Counted from the first letter of the stretch, positions 24,732-34,048 are shown. The stretch is 64,000 nucleotides of DNA from VXNE01 sp965116625 (GCA_965116625.1 OZ220717.1:2790001-2854000), one strand, 5' to 3'. The notes: generated by a model not told the origin, from the sequence alone. Program-made: numbers and translations.

Positions 24732-24971
24732 ATGCGCAGGAACAGTGTGGCCGTCGTCGCGGTTTCTTTCCTCGCCCTTGCCAGTCCTGTCCCGCTCGTC
24801 GCGGCCGAAGGGCAACTGACGAGGGAGCAATTCATGGAACAATCAATGAGGCGTTTGCTTCACTCGGGGTACGAGTTGTCGGAATGGAAGCAGCGACCGA
24901 GTGAATCACTAGCGCAGCAATTTCCATCCTGCGAGCAATTTGACATCGGGATTAGGCAAGGAGCGGCATAG
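24732..24971 (+). CDS. small exported protein
   Basis: A 79-residue protein from ATG 24732 with GGAGG 7 bases upstream. The N-terminus is a signal peptide: MRRNSVAVVAVSFLALASPV, then PLVAA with likely cleavage after the Ala pair before EGQ. The mature part is about 53 residues (LTREQFMEQSMRRLLHSGYE, then LSEWKQRPSESLAQQF) with one Cys, predicted helical and exported to the periplasm. I recognise no family. There is no operon partner within 100 bases on this strand. Confidence 0.6.
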   Translation: MRRNSVAVVAVSFLALASPVPLVAAEGQLTREQFMEQSMRRLLHSGYELSEWKQRPSESLAQQFPSCEQFDIGIRQGAA

Positions 24972-25056
24972 TGGATGTTGTCCACTCGCAGGCGCGTCGT
25001 CATTCGGCCTAACTGACGGGTTCCGTCCGCATCGGTCGAGTAGGGCGCCGACCCAT

Positions 25057-25076
25057 TTGTTGTGCATGCACAACAA
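25057..25076. repeat. 20-bp perfect palindrome
   Basis: TTGTTGTGCATGCACAACAA, a perfect self-complementary 20-mer, 34 bases after the ParB-like stop. Its 16-base core recurs with one base change at 31994-32009. Confidence 0.6.
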
Positions 25077-25109
25077 CGGGGCGATCTCCTGCGCCGGCAG
25101 CGGTCGCCC

Positions 25110-26216
25110 CTATTCGCTGCTGGCGTCTTCGCCGCTGCCGGCGACGGCCCTGACCACCGCGCGCTCCCACCCCCCGCGCTGAGAATGCAGCGCCTCGGCC
25201 ACGGACATGCAGCGCCAGCGGTCCCAGTCGAGCCCGCTCGCCCGCGCCGCCGCGAACACGCAGCCCTCAAGCCACGACCGCTCGGCGGCTTTGGCCTCCT
25301 CCGCGCTCACGAGGCCGACGATGCGCCGGCCCAGGCGCACGCCGCTGCCCGGAGCCGTCTGGGCGGCGACCAGCGCCTCCACCTCCTCGGCGAGCTCCGC
25401 CATCTCCGCCGGCGACTGCTCATGCGGACGCACCAGCACCGACCAGCCGCCTTCCTTGTCGCGTTCGATCTTCGCCGCCACCACGGGTCCCGCTCCGCGC
25501 CCCTTGCGCCGCACGAACACCGTCTCGCGGTTGGCTGCGTGCGCGCCGAAAAGGGCGTCGTGCAGGCCCGCGACGCTCTGATCCCCGGGCGTGAGCCTGG
25601 CAGCCCGCGCCTCGGCACGGAGCCTGGCATCCTCGTCCGTCAGCCTCTCGGCCAGCCGGTCCGCCTGACGGCTCGTGAACCGGTGCATCACGGGACGGAC
25701 CAACCGTTCGATCCATTCCTCCCCGAAAAGCACGGTGGCGTTGCGCACGGCGCGCGACACAGTGCCGCGATGGCAGCCGATGGCATCGGCGAGCGCCGAC
25801 TGGCTCGGGAACACCTGCGCGTCCAGCATCGCTTTCCACTGCACCGCGTTCTCGAGGTGAGAAATCCCTTCGGTCCATTCGTTCTCGCCGTGGGTGAGCG
25901 ACGCGCATTCGGCGTCCGTGAGCGAAGCGTCGCGCACCTCGGCCCGCCAATGCACCCCCGCTCGCCGACATGCCTCGAGGCGGCGCAGCCCGAAGATCGC
26001 CTCGACCGCGTGGGTGTCGCCCGGAGGCAGTCGCCGCGCGAGGCCGAGCTGCTGTTGGCCGTGGCGGCGGATCGACCAGGCGAGACTCGCCAGGGCCGAC
26101 TCGTCCATCCCGGAATCCGTGCGGTTGTGAAAGCGCCAGGGGCGGACCCTTTCCGGATCGAAAGCCTCGACCCGCAGGTCGATCGGGTCTGACGCCGCGT
26201 CTTCAGCTGTCGCCAT
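25110..26216 (-). CDS. ParB/RepB-family protein, short form
   Basis: A 368-residue protein from ATG 26216 with AAGGAG upstream. The N-terminus follows the ParB fold: RVEAFDPERVRPWRFHNRTD, SLAWSIRRHGQQQLGLARRL, HAVEAIFGLRRLEACRRAGV and a GENE-like box (THGENEWTEGISHLENAVQW). A helix-turn-helix follows (SQSALADAIGCHRGTVSRAV, about residues 137-160). It resembles the RepB/ParB branch that recognises plasmid or phage sites. No parA is nearby. The 10-bp inverted repeat at 26322 lies about 105 bases upstream and could be its operator. It is unrelated in length and tail to the 733-residue ParB-like protein at 13489. Confidence 0.85.
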   Translation of the reverse strand: MATAEDAASDPIDLRVEAFDPERVRPWRFHNRTDSGMDESALASLAWSIRRHGQQQLGLARRLPPGDTHAVEAIFGLRRLEACRRAGVHWRAEVRDASLTDAECASLTHGENEWTEGISHLENAVQWKAMLDAQVFPSQSALADAIGCHRGTVSRAVRNATVLFGEEWIERLVRPVMHRFTSRQADRLAERLTDEDARLRAEARAARLTPGDQSVAGLHDALFGAHAANRETVFVRRKGRGAGPVVAAKIERDKEGGWSVLVRPHEQSPAEMAELAEEVEALVAAQTAPGSGVRLGRRIVGLVSAEEAKAAERSWLEGCVFAAARASGLDWDRWRCMSVAEALHSQRGGWERAVVRAVAGSGEDASSE

Positions 26217-26321
26217 CGTCGCTCCTTACCCTGGGGCCACAGCGCTATCCCGCCCACACAAAATCCGCGCCGCTGTCCAATATCATTTGTCAAGGTTTCA
26301 AGTATAGCCACAAAAACTACC

Positions 26322-26349
26322 AACTACTAATACACTCTGATTAGTAGTT
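26322..26349. promoter_or_regulatory. inverted repeat upstream of ParB-like gene
   Basis: AACTACTAAT, 8-base spacer, ATTAGTAGTT: perfect 10-bp arms in an unusually AT-rich 120-base patch, preceded by another AACTAC. It is a candidate operator or centromere-like site for the ParB-like protein, or a terminator-like element after the LuxR gene. Confidence 0.5.
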
Positions 26350-26424
26350 CATCGCACTTGATAACCCGAATGGCGCGCCCCAAGGGCTCGATCCGCGGTC
26401 GGCGCAGGTGCGCAGGCGCCGGGG

Positions 26425-29148
26425 CTAGGTTGCGGGCGGCAAGATCCCGATCGCCCGCGCGCGCCGCACCGCCTCACGCCGTCTGCGGCTGCCGAGTTTC
26501 CGGAACAGGTTCCCGATGTGATAGCGAACGCCGTGACGCGAGATGCCGAGCTCCGCGGCGATTTCGGCGTCGGGCAGCTCGTCCAGGCGCTGGAGGATTT
26601 CAAGCTCCCGTTTCGAAAGGCGCGGGACGCGCGCATCGCGCAGTTCCGCCGCGCCCACGCCGGCGGCGCGCGCCTCGGCGGCCGCCAAGAGCGCTTCGGC
26701 GGCGCCGCGCTCGGAGGCTCGGACCCGGCCGGACAGCAGCCGCGCGAGCACCGCCGCCGCCGCTTCGCCTTCGCGGACAACCGGACGGGCGTAGTCGGTC
26801 TCCGAGAACAGCGCCAGGAACTCCCGCAGACGCGCGAGCGCCGCGCCGTTCTCGCCGGCCAGATGCTCCAGTTTCATGGCGAGCGCCAGCGCCCGCATCT
26901 CCGTGCGCCGCAGCCGCCGCCCCCGCGCGACGTCGAGGATCGCTTCCGCCAGCGCGCGACCGGCGTCAAGGTCGCCTTTCGCCATGAAGAGCCGCAGGCG
27001 GGCACAGGACAGCGACTCGACTTCCCGCCAACTCTGGTTGCCCAGATCGACGCAGTCGGCGTCGCTGCCGGGAAGCGCGGCGGCGGTCCACGTCCGTTCG
27101 GCCTGGGCAACGCGGCCCGCCTCCGCCAACAGGCCGACGCGCAGCGCGGCGAGGTGGCGAGCGAGGGCCGGCAAAGCCGCCTGCCGCGCGTAGGCGACCA
27201 TGCCGTCGACCATGGCGATGGCGATCCGCGGGCCGTCTTCCTCGAGAGCGGTTTCCACGGCGATGTCGACGGCCGCGAAGTACGCGCCGAGGGTCGCGCG
27301 GCAGCGCAGGTCGGGAAGGATCGGCGCCGGCCCGCCGTCGGGCCCTTCGCGCTCAAGACGTATTTCCCGGACCAGCAGGTTCGACGCGGTGTTCAGGATC
27401 GGTCCGTGCACGAATCCGGGCTGGGCGAGGCGTTGTCCTTCGCCGTAGTGGAACAAGGCTTCGTCGACGCGTCCCTGCGCCATCGCCGCGAGACCCAACT
27501 CGATCTCAACCGCGGGAGCCAGGAACGGCGCCATGGCGTCGGGGACGCCGCGCACTCGGTAGCCGTGATCCATCGCGTCCTCGAAGTCGCCGCGGATGTT
27601 CGCGCCGACGCACCGCAGATAGTCCATCCCGATGCGCGCGGCGGGGTCGGGGCTGTTCGCGGCAAGCGTCCTGGCGCGGGCGAACATCCCTCGGGTTTCG
27701 GCGGTGAGCCCGGACTCGCAGCCGAAGTGCGCGATGATCGCGCGGGCCAGGCAGCGGTCGAGGCAGAGTTCGGCCCCGTCCGGGTCGTCGGCGCTCGGCC
27801 ATGGCTGCGAGGCGAACAGGCGCCGCGCCTCGCCGATGGCGCCGGTGACGGCCAGCGCGGCGCTCCGCGCCGGGACAAGCCTGGGATTGCGGCGGACGCC
27901 GGCGTCGTCGACCAGCCCGTCCGCGTCCACAAGCGGGTCGAGGCCTTCGCGCAAGCACAGCCGCACGCCCCCCGCTTCGGCCAGGATGGTCGCGGCGAGG
28001 GCGCGGTCATCGGCCTCCGCCGCGTGGCGCATCGCCTCCACGGTCCGATCTCGCGCCGCGAGGGCGCGCGCGATGCGGATATGGACGTCGCGGTAGCGCG
28101 CGGGCGTTTCGCGCCGCCTGCGGCGAGCGCAGTGCTCCCGGATCAGGGGATGCAGACTGCGCGCGTCCGGCCCGCCGCCGCGCACCGTCGCGAGCAGCCC
28201 GTCCAGCGCGCGCATGGCGGCCAGCCGCCGCATCGCGCCGTTGTCGACGACCTCGTCGAGCAGCGCGGCGTCGAACCAGTCGAGGAGGCCCGCGTCGAGC
28301 AGAAAGTCGCGATCCGCCGCATCGAAGGCGGCCCACAGCCGGGCTTCGATCCAGTTGCCGAACGCGTCCTGCAGGACGCGCCTGCGCGACGCGGAACCGA
28401 CGCGCCGCTGGTCGCGTCGCATCCGCAGGGCGATAGGCCAGCCGGCGGACGCCGAGGCGACCCTCGCGAGCTCCCGCCGCGACAGCCGGTGATCGAAGAA
28501 TCCAGCGATTTCGTCGCGACTGAATCGGAGATCCTCGGCGGTCAGGATTTCCGTGGCGTCGGCCAGCGGATGCGACCCGACGTCCAGGCGCGGGGGCAAT
28601 TCCCTGGCCGCGAGCGCGACGCGCAGGTTCGATGGCGCCGCTCTCAGAAGGTGATTGACGAGGGTCGGCGCGGGAGCCGCCAATGTTTCGGCCTCGTCGA
28701 GGACGAGTACGAACGGCCCGTCGAGCCGTCCCACCGCGGCCAAGAGCAGATCCGTTCGCGGATGCGCGCTGGAGACGTCCGCGCCCGCGCGGGGCGGCTC
28801 GCCGACGTCGAGCCCGGCCCGACGCGCCGCGATCGCGAGATTCACGTCGAGCGCCGCGCCGTCCTCGCCCGCGAGGGTGATCCAGGCGACCGGGACGCCG
28901 GCGTCGAGGGCGTCGCGGCAGCAGTCCGAGAGCAGGGACGTCTTGCCGAAGCCGCCGGGCGCCACCACCAATGTCAGCGGACGCGCCGTCGGCGCGGCGC
29001 GAGAGGAGAGCGCCGGACGGCGGAAGAAGCGCTTGGACCGCTCCGGTAGCGTGATCCGGCTGCGCAGGTGCCAGCCGAGCGCGGCCGGCATGGTTTCCGC
29101 CGCGCTCGCTTCGGATCCGGACCGCCGTGACCCGGGTTCGCTACTCAT
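26425..29148 (-). CDS. MalT-like (LAL) LuxR-family transcription activator
   Basis: A 907-residue regulator from ATG 29148. A short leader precedes an NTPase domain: LTLVVAPGGFGKTSLLSDCC (Walker A, about residue 86) and DGPFVLVLDEAETLAAPA (Walker B). About 450 residues of helical repeats follow, then a C-terminal LuxR-type helix-turn-helix (LSKRELEILQRLDELPDAEI, AAELGISRHGVRYHIGNLFR). Length and order fit the large ATP-binding LuxR (LAL/MalT) family, which activates transcription on binding a ligand or partner protein. The inducer is unknown. The gene is divergent from the sensor-kinase fusion at 29355, sharing a 206-base control region. Confidence 0.88.
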   Translation of the reverse strand: MSSEPGSRRSGSEASAAETMPAALGWHLRSRITLPERSKRFFRRPALSSRAAPTARPLTLVVAPGGFGKTSLLSDCCRDALDAGVPVAWITLAGEDGAALDVNLAIAARRAGLDVGEPPRAGADVSSAHPRTDLLLAAVGRLDGPFVLVLDEAETLAAPAPTLVNHLLRAAPSNLRVALAARELPPRLDVGSHPLADATEILTAEDLRFSRDEIAGFFDHRLSRRELARVASASAGWPIALRMRRDQRRVGSASRRRVLQDAFGNWIEARLWAAFDAADRDFLLDAGLLDWFDAALLDEVVDNGAMRRLAAMRALDGLLATVRGGGPDARSLHPLIREHCARRRRRETPARYRDVHIRIARALAARDRTVEAMRHAAEADDRALAATILAEAGGVRLCLREGLDPLVDADGLVDDAGVRRNPRLVPARSAALAVTGAIGEARRLFASQPWPSADDPDGAELCLDRCLARAIIAHFGCESGLTAETRGMFARARTLAANSPDPAARIGMDYLRCVGANIRGDFEDAMDHGYRVRGVPDAMAPFLAPAVEIELGLAAMAQGRVDEALFHYGEGQRLAQPGFVHGPILNTASNLLVREIRLEREGPDGGPAPILPDLRCRATLGAYFAAVDIAVETALEEDGPRIAIAMVDGMVAYARQAALPALARHLAALRVGLLAEAGRVAQAERTWTAAALPGSDADCVDLGNQSWREVESLSCARLRLFMAKGDLDAGRALAEAILDVARGRRLRRTEMRALALAMKLEHLAGENGAALARLREFLALFSETDYARPVVREGEAAAAVLARLLSGRVRASERGAAEALLAAAEARAAGVGAAELRDARVPRLSKRELEILQRLDELPDAEIAAELGISRHGVRYHIGNLFRKLGSRRRREAVRRARAIGILPPAT

Positions 29149-29250
29149 GTAAATCGCGGTTGCCCATGCGTCGCCGCAAGGGCCCGTCGCGGATCGCCTC
29201 GCCGTTCATGCGCAACGTGCCAAACACCCTCGCCCCGGGACAATCATGCG

Positions 29251-29295
29251 GCGATTTCCGTGAACTTTGCGTGTTCGTTTGGCGCGATTTCCGTG
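29251..29295 (+). promoter_or_regulatory. direct repeats in the divergent control region
   Basis: GCGATTTCCGTG occurs at 29251-29262 and again at 29284-29295, 33 bases apart start to start (three helical turns). OmpR/PhoB-type winged-helix proteins bind direct repeats in 11-base steps, so this may be a site for the DNA-binding domain of the gene that follows. Confidence 0.5.
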
Positions 29296-29354
29296 TTCTT
29301 TCCGGGACATGCGCGGTAAACTACTTTTGCATCTGCGTCACGCGAAAGAAGTCA

Positions 29355-31772
29355 ATGTCCACCATTCGCCCGCCGGCGGACTCCCCGCGTCGGCGGGCGG
29401 CACGCTCCGGGTCGAACGACCTCTCCGGCGAGGCCTCGCGCACGCCGGATCGAACCGCCTGCCAAACTCAGGCCTCTCCCGAGGGCGTCTGCGATCTTGC
29501 GGCCACCGTCGCGCGCATCAACGCGACCCTCGACCTCGACACCGTGCTGGGGGAAATCGTGGACACCGCGCGCGCCCTCACCGGAGCCCGCTACGGGGTC
29601 ATCACCACCATCGGCGATCCCGGCGAGCCGCAGGACCACGTCCTCTCCGGCTTCACTGACGAAGAGCGGCGGCAGATGGCCGACTGGATGCCGAGCGCGC
29701 TGCGCCTGTTCGATCACCTGCGCGACCTCCCCGCGCCCCTCAGGATGCCCGACCTGCGCTCCTATGTCGCTTCGCTCGGCCTGTCCGAGGGCATGGTGCC
29801 GTGCCGCGCGTTCCAGGCGATGCCGATGCGGCACTCCGGCGAGCACGTCGGCAGCTTTTTTCTCAGCGAGAAGGAGGGCGGAGCGGAGTTCACCGACGAG
29901 GACGAAGAAGTGCTCGTCCTGTTCGCCTCGCGGGCCGCCAGCGCCGTCGCCAACGCCCGCACGCTGCGCGACGAGCGTCGCGCGCGGGCGGACCTCGAGA
30001 CGCTTGTAGACACGTGCCCGGTGGGGATGGTGGTTTTCGAGGCCGCCACCGGGCTGCCCCTGTCGTTCAACCGCGAAGTGACGCGCATTACCTCGCGGCT
30101 GAGCGTCCCCGGCCGGGCGCCGCTCGAACTGCTGGAGATGGTCACCGCGCGGTTCGCCGATGGCCGAGAGGTCAGCCTCGACCAGCTTACCGCGGCCGAG
30201 ACCCTGCGCGGCGAGGAGGTGGAAATCTCGGTGCCGGACGGGCGCAGCCTGAGGATGCTTGTCAACGTCACGCCGATTCGCTCCGACCGGGGAGATATCA
30301 AGTCGGTGGTCGTCACCATGCAGGATCTCGCGCCGCTGGAGGAACTCGAACGGTCGCGCGCCGAGTTCTTGCATCTCGTCAGCCACGAGCTTCGGGCGCC
30401 CCTCACATCGATCAAGGGCTCAGCGGCGAGCGCGCTCCGCCCGGGCCGCACGCCGGATCCGGCCGAAGCGCGCCAGTTCTTCCGCATCATCGAGGAGCAG
30501 TCCGACCGCATGAGCGACCTGCTCGGCGACCTGGTGGACGCTGGACGCATCGACGCGGGCGCGCTCTCCGTCGACCCGCTGCCGGCCGAAGTCGCCGACC
30601 TCGCGGACAAGGCCCGCAACACGTTCCTCAGCGGTGGCGGCCGGCACCGGGTGCTCATGGACCTGCCGCCCGACCTCCCGACCGTGTTGGCCGACGAACG
30701 GCGCGTCGTACAGGTCCTGAACAACCTTTTCGCCAACGCGGCACGGCACTCTCCCGAGTCGTCTCCGATCCGCGTCGGCGCCGAGCCCGACGGCCTCTTC
30801 GTCGCCATCTCGGTCGCCGACGAGGGGGACGGCGTTCCGCCGGAGGTCCTGCCGCGCCTTTTCCGCGGCCAGCCCCTCGCCCTCGCGCGCCGTTCCGAGC
30901 GCCCTGTCGGTTCAGGTCTCGGCCTGGCCATCTGCAAGGGCCTGGTCGAAGCCCACGGCGGACGCATACGCGCCGAGAGCGCGGGCGCCGGCCGGGGCAC
31001 CCGGCTCACCTTCACGCTGCCGGTGGCTGAGGCAACCGTCCTCGAGCCGCGAATCAAGCCCGCGGCCGCCGCATTCGCGCGGCGCGGCCGGTCGAAGATC
31101 CCCGTGCTGGTCGTCGACGACGATCCCAATACGCTCCGCTACGTGCGCGGCGTCCTGTCGGAGGCTGGCTATGCGCCGATCGTCACCGGCGATCCGCAGG
31201 AGGTGCCCGACCTGGTGCGTTCCAGGCGGCCGGCCCTCGTCCTGCTCGACCTGATGCTGCCCCGAACCGACGGCATCGAACTGATGAAGAGCGTTCCGGA
31301 ACTCAGCGACCTGCCCGTCGTTTTCATCTCGGCCTACGGCCGCGACGAAACCGTGGCGAAGGCGCTGGAGAGCGGCGCCGCCGACTACATCGTCAAGCCG
31401 TTTTCGCCGACAGAACTCACGGCCAGGGTGCGGTCGGCACTGCGCCTGCGCGGCGAGCCGGAGACATTCGCTCTCGGCGGTCTGGCAATCGACTACGCCC
31501 GGCGCCGGGTGACGCTCGCAGGCAGCCCGGTGCAGCTTACGCCCGCCGAATACGAGTTGCTGCGTCTGCTGTCGCTCAACGCCGGCCGGGTGGTCACCCA
31601 CGCGTCGCTGCTGCGCCAGGCGCGGCCCAGCGGCGCCGCCGGCCAGACCGAGCCGGTGCGCGGCTTCGTCAAGAGACTTCGCCGCAAGCTAGGCGATGAC
31701 GCCGCGCGGCCCGCCTACATCGTCAACGAGCGCGGGATCGGCTACCGCATGCCCAGCCCCGACGGGGACTAG
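29355..31772 (+). CDS. one-polypeptide sensor kinase, receiver and OmpR-type DNA-binding protein
   Basis: An 805-residue protein; ATG 29355 is chosen because the upstream extension is non-coding-like. In order: GAF (about 45-195), PAS-like (about 210-315), HisKA with phospho-His in LVSHELRAPLTS (H344), HATPase_c with NNLFANAARHSPES (N box) and VGSGLGLAICKGL (G2 box), receiver with VLVVDDDPN and phospho-Asp in LLDLMLPRTDG (D632), and a C-terminal winged helix (PVQLTPAEYELLRLLSLNAG). All catalytic residues are present, so sensing, phosphotransfer and DNA binding sit in one chain with no predicted TM segment. The signal is unknown. It probably controls its own promoter or the LuxR gene. Confidence 0.85.
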   Translation: MSTIRPPADSPRRRAARSGSNDLSGEASRTPDRTACQTQASPEGVCDLAATVARINATLDLDTVLGEIVDTARALTGARYGVITTIGDPGEPQDHVLSGFTDEERRQMADWMPSALRLFDHLRDLPAPLRMPDLRSYVASLGLSEGMVPCRAFQAMPMRHSGEHVGSFFLSEKEGGAEFTDEDEEVLVLFASRAASAVANARTLRDERRARADLETLVDTCPVGMVVFEAATGLPLSFNREVTRITSRLSVPGRAPLELLEMVTARFADGREVSLDQLTAAETLRGEEVEISVPDGRSLRMLVNVTPIRSDRGDIKSVVVTMQDLAPLEELERSRAEFLHLVSHELRAPLTSIKGSAASALRPGRTPDPAEARQFFRIIEEQSDRMSDLLGDLVDAGRIDAGALSVDPLPAEVADLADKARNTFLSGGGRHRVLMDLPPDLPTVLADERRVVQVLNNLFANAARHSPESSPIRVGAEPDGLFVAISVADEGDGVPPEVLPRLFRGQPLALARRSERPVGSGLGLAICKGLVEAHGGRIRAESAGAGRGTRLTFTLPVAEATVLEPRIKPAAAAFARRGRSKIPVLVVDDDPNTLRYVRGVLSEAGYAPIVTGDPQEVPDLVRSRRPALVLLDLMLPRTDGIELMKSVPELSDLPVVFISAYGRDETVAKALESGAADYIVKPFSPTELTARVRSALRLRGEPETFALGGLAIDYARRRVTLAGSPVQLTPAEYELLRLLSLNAGRVVTHASLLRQARPSGAAGQTEPVRGFVKRLRRKLGDDAARPAYIVNERGIGYRMPSPDGD

Positions 31773-32420
31773 CCGCTCGGCACTCTCGAACCCGGGCTCG
31801 CGCGGCAGCCGCGGGGCTGCGCGGCGTCGCGGAGTGAAGGCTTCCGCGTAGGACGTTTGTCAGATCCGCCTCGCGCGATCACGGCCAGCCGATCCGACCG
31901 AGGTTGTTCGCCCAGTCGCCGGTACGCTTCCAGGTATCGGGACGACGCCCTCGCCGGGCCGCTTCCCGGAACCAGGGTGGACCTCCTGGGTCTGTTGTGC
32001 GTGCACAACGCCATGCGCGCTGCGCATCCCAAACCCCGAGCGAGTGGCCAGGGCTTGGCGGCACCGCCATCGCCGACAAGCAGGTTGTCAAGCATCGACC
32101 GCGATACCGCGCCGAATATCAAACTGGATGAGTGGCCGCTCCGGCAACCGCCGCGAATGTCGGTCAATGAGCGGTCGATGCCCCGCGCGTCGCGGAGGCG
32201 GTGGGCCGCGGGGAAGTTGCGGCAGTTCTCGGAACAGCCACCATAGCCACAGAATGAACTCGGAGTCGAGGAACGCCAGCACCGCCGCAACGGCGACGGC
32301 GAGTATGGTCATGGCTGTGTCGCGGCGTCTTCATTCTTGGCGGGAGCGTCCCCGATCCGGCTTCGGTCTTTTGGTCGCCACTAACCGCGAACGCCGGCAT
32401 CGGGGGGCGCCCCATGGGAC
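31773..32420. other. intergenic stretch, no confident gene
   Basis: About 650 bases. One minus-strand frame (32088-32312) begins with a hydrophobic stretch (MTILAVAVAAVLAFLDSEFI) and might encode a small membrane protein, but it then turns into Arg/Pro-rich sequence and lacks a ribosome-binding site. The palindrome at 31994-32009 is in this gap. The DNA probably includes eroded remains of genes. Confidence 0.35.
31994..32009. repeat. second copy of the GTTGTGC palindrome
   Basis: GTTGTGCGTGCACAAC: the same arms as the palindrome at 25057-25076 with one base changed in the centre. The two copies bracket the ParB-like, LuxR and sensor-kinase genes. Confidence 0.5.
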
Positions 32421-32952
32421 TCATGGACGTTTTCGGTCGGGCGCGGGCGCGTGGTAGTAGCGGTTGTGCGGCTCCTGGCACGTCGCGCACAGCTGCCCTG
32501 GCGCCGGCGGCGTGTCTTGCCGCCCGTATGCGACCTTTCGCCAATTCGGGCAGTCGCCCCTCCAATGCCAAAAGGTTGATTTGAGCCTTCTTCAATTCCA
32601 TCCCGCTTGGCCTGTTCGCGGAAGGGGATGTCCTCCACCGAAGCGAATTCTGACCACGCTCCGCGCCCGTCGATCTCGACATCGACGATTCCCCGGTTCG
32701 GCCCGTCTGGTACGAGTCCTCGAGCGCGTTCTTCATGTCCCTGTATTTCATCTCGCCGAGAATCCGGTGGTACAGGCGACCCAGGTCGTGGCCCTGGTTG
32801 ATATCCTTCTCTATGGTCCGCTCGGCCACTCCCGGGTACTCCCTGCGCATGACCCAGTCCGCGCCGAACGCATAGATCAACTGCGTGGCGAGTTCGACCG
32901 CCTTGCCAGCATGGAAGGCGATTCGTCTTGCGCGGGTCGGCAGCGGTCGCAT
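32421..32952 (-). pseudogene. unknown protein with three frameshifts
   Basis: Start at ATG 32952: MRPLPTRARRIAFHAGKAVE, LATQLIYAFGADWVMRREYP, LGRLYHRILGEMKYRDMKNA, EDSYQTGRT. The frame then shifts near 32695 into GIVDVEIDGRGAWSEFASVE and PFREQAKRD, shifts again near 32597 into ELKKAQINLLALEGRLPELA, and again near 32537 into YGRQDTPPAPGQLCATCQEP and HNRYYHAPAPDRKRP, with a stop at 32421. Each shift falls in a G-rich run. Pieced together it is about 177 residues, a soluble protein of unknown function with a C-terminal CxxC. Three independent shifts favour true decay over sequencing error. It lies downstream of the pentapeptide gene on the same strand. Confidence 0.6.
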
Positions 32953-32990
32953 GATCGGGGCAGGCCCAGATGTCCTGGGGAGGGCGCCGC

Positions 32991-34046
32991 TCAACGCTTT
33001 GGCGGCGCGTGTGCCTGCGCTTCGCGTTCTGCACGCCAAGCGACTGTTCCCCGCGAGCCGCGCAGATCCGCGCCGGCCAGCGTTGCGTCGACGCCGTGCA
33101 GATCCGCTTCGACAAATCGGGTATTGTCGACGTTGGCGTCTCGGAGGACAGCATTGCGGAACGTGGAACGGAAGGCATCCACTCCTTCGAGGTTCGCGCC
33201 GGTCAGATCAGCATCCACCCACACGCTCCGCCTGGCCGTCGCCCCCGCGAAACGGGCGCCGGTAAGCACCGCCCCGGGGAAGAGGACTTCGTCCAGGCAC
33301 GCCCGTTCGAATCGGGCCTCCACCGCCCTCGACTTCGCGAACAGGGCGCCTTTGAGCGCCGCGCCGGCGAAATCCGCTCCCCCGAGCTCGCACTGCGCGA
33401 AGATCGATCCCTCGGCTCGGAGAAAACGGCACTCGCGAAACGCGCTCTGGTACAGATTGCAGGACTCGAATCGGATCTTCGAGAAATCCACGGCGGTCGC
33501 GACCGCGCGGATGAAGCTGCACTGCTCGAAATGGGCGTTGTCGAAGGACCCCGATCCGAAGTCGATCCCGACGGCGCTGGCGTGCCGCCAATGGGCGTTG
33601 TCGGCTTCAAACAGCCCGAACGTACAGCCCGAAATGGTCAGTGCGCGCTGTTCGCATCCGGCGCCCCCGAGCGCGAAGCGATCGAACTCGCTCTCCGCGA
33701 GGACGAACTGGTCGCCGGCCTGCTCCACCTCGACGCGGGACAGGCGACTCTGCGAGATCAACGCCCGAGACAGCTCGCCGCCGGAGATGCGCATGCCGGA
33801 CCCCGTGCACCCGATCCAGCGGGTATCGACGATGCGGCAATCGTCGAGGACGCAATCGTCGAACCGGCAGTTCAGAAACATCGTCTGCCACAGCGCCGCG
33901 CGCACCAGGCTGACGCGCTCGAAGACGCAGTCGTGAAAGATCACGCCGGCGATATCGTCGTCTTGGATGCGCTGATCGCTCCAGGTTCCGCCCGCTACCG
34001 GGATCCCCGCATTGCGATGGGCGCCGATCGGATCGCGAAACGCCAT
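32991..34046 (-). CDS. pentapeptide-repeat protein of the T6SS island
   Basis: A 351-residue protein from ATG 34046, two bases after the stop of the upstream gene. Nearly all of it is pentapeptide repeats, A(D/N)LXX-like five-residue turns (VIFHDCVFERVSLVRAALWQ, ADFAGAALKGALFAKSRAVE, VWVDADLTGANLEGVDAFRS), forming a right-handed square beta-helix. By family knowledge, pentapeptide proteins occur with DUF2169, DUF3540 and DUF4150 genes in one class of T6SS loci, where they are thought to help load effectors on the spike. No catalytic part is visible. It belongs to a minus-strand transcript with the next two genes. Confidence 0.85.
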   Translation of the reverse strand: MAFRDPIGAHRNAGIPVAGGTWSDQRIQDDDIAGVIFHDCVFERVSLVRAALWQTMFLNCRFDDCVLDDCRIVDTRWIGCTGSGMRISGGELSRALISQSRLSRVEVEQAGDQFVLAESEFDRFALGGAGCEQRALTISGCTFGLFEADNAHWRHASAVGIDFGSGSFDNAHFEQCSFIRAVATAVDFSKIRFESCNLYQSAFRECRFLRAEGSIFAQCELGGADFAGAALKGALFAKSRAVEARFERACLDEVLFPGAVLTGARFAGATARRSVWVDADLTGANLEGVDAFRSTFRNAVLRDANVDNTRFVEADLHGVDATLAGADLRGSRGTVAWRAEREAQAHAPPKR

Positions 34047-34048
34047 TC

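Noticed and set aside
29127..29354. A longer N-terminus (76 codons) for the sensor-kinase fusion.
   Set aside because: The extension runs through the divergent control region and its direct repeats, and its sequence is not protein-like.
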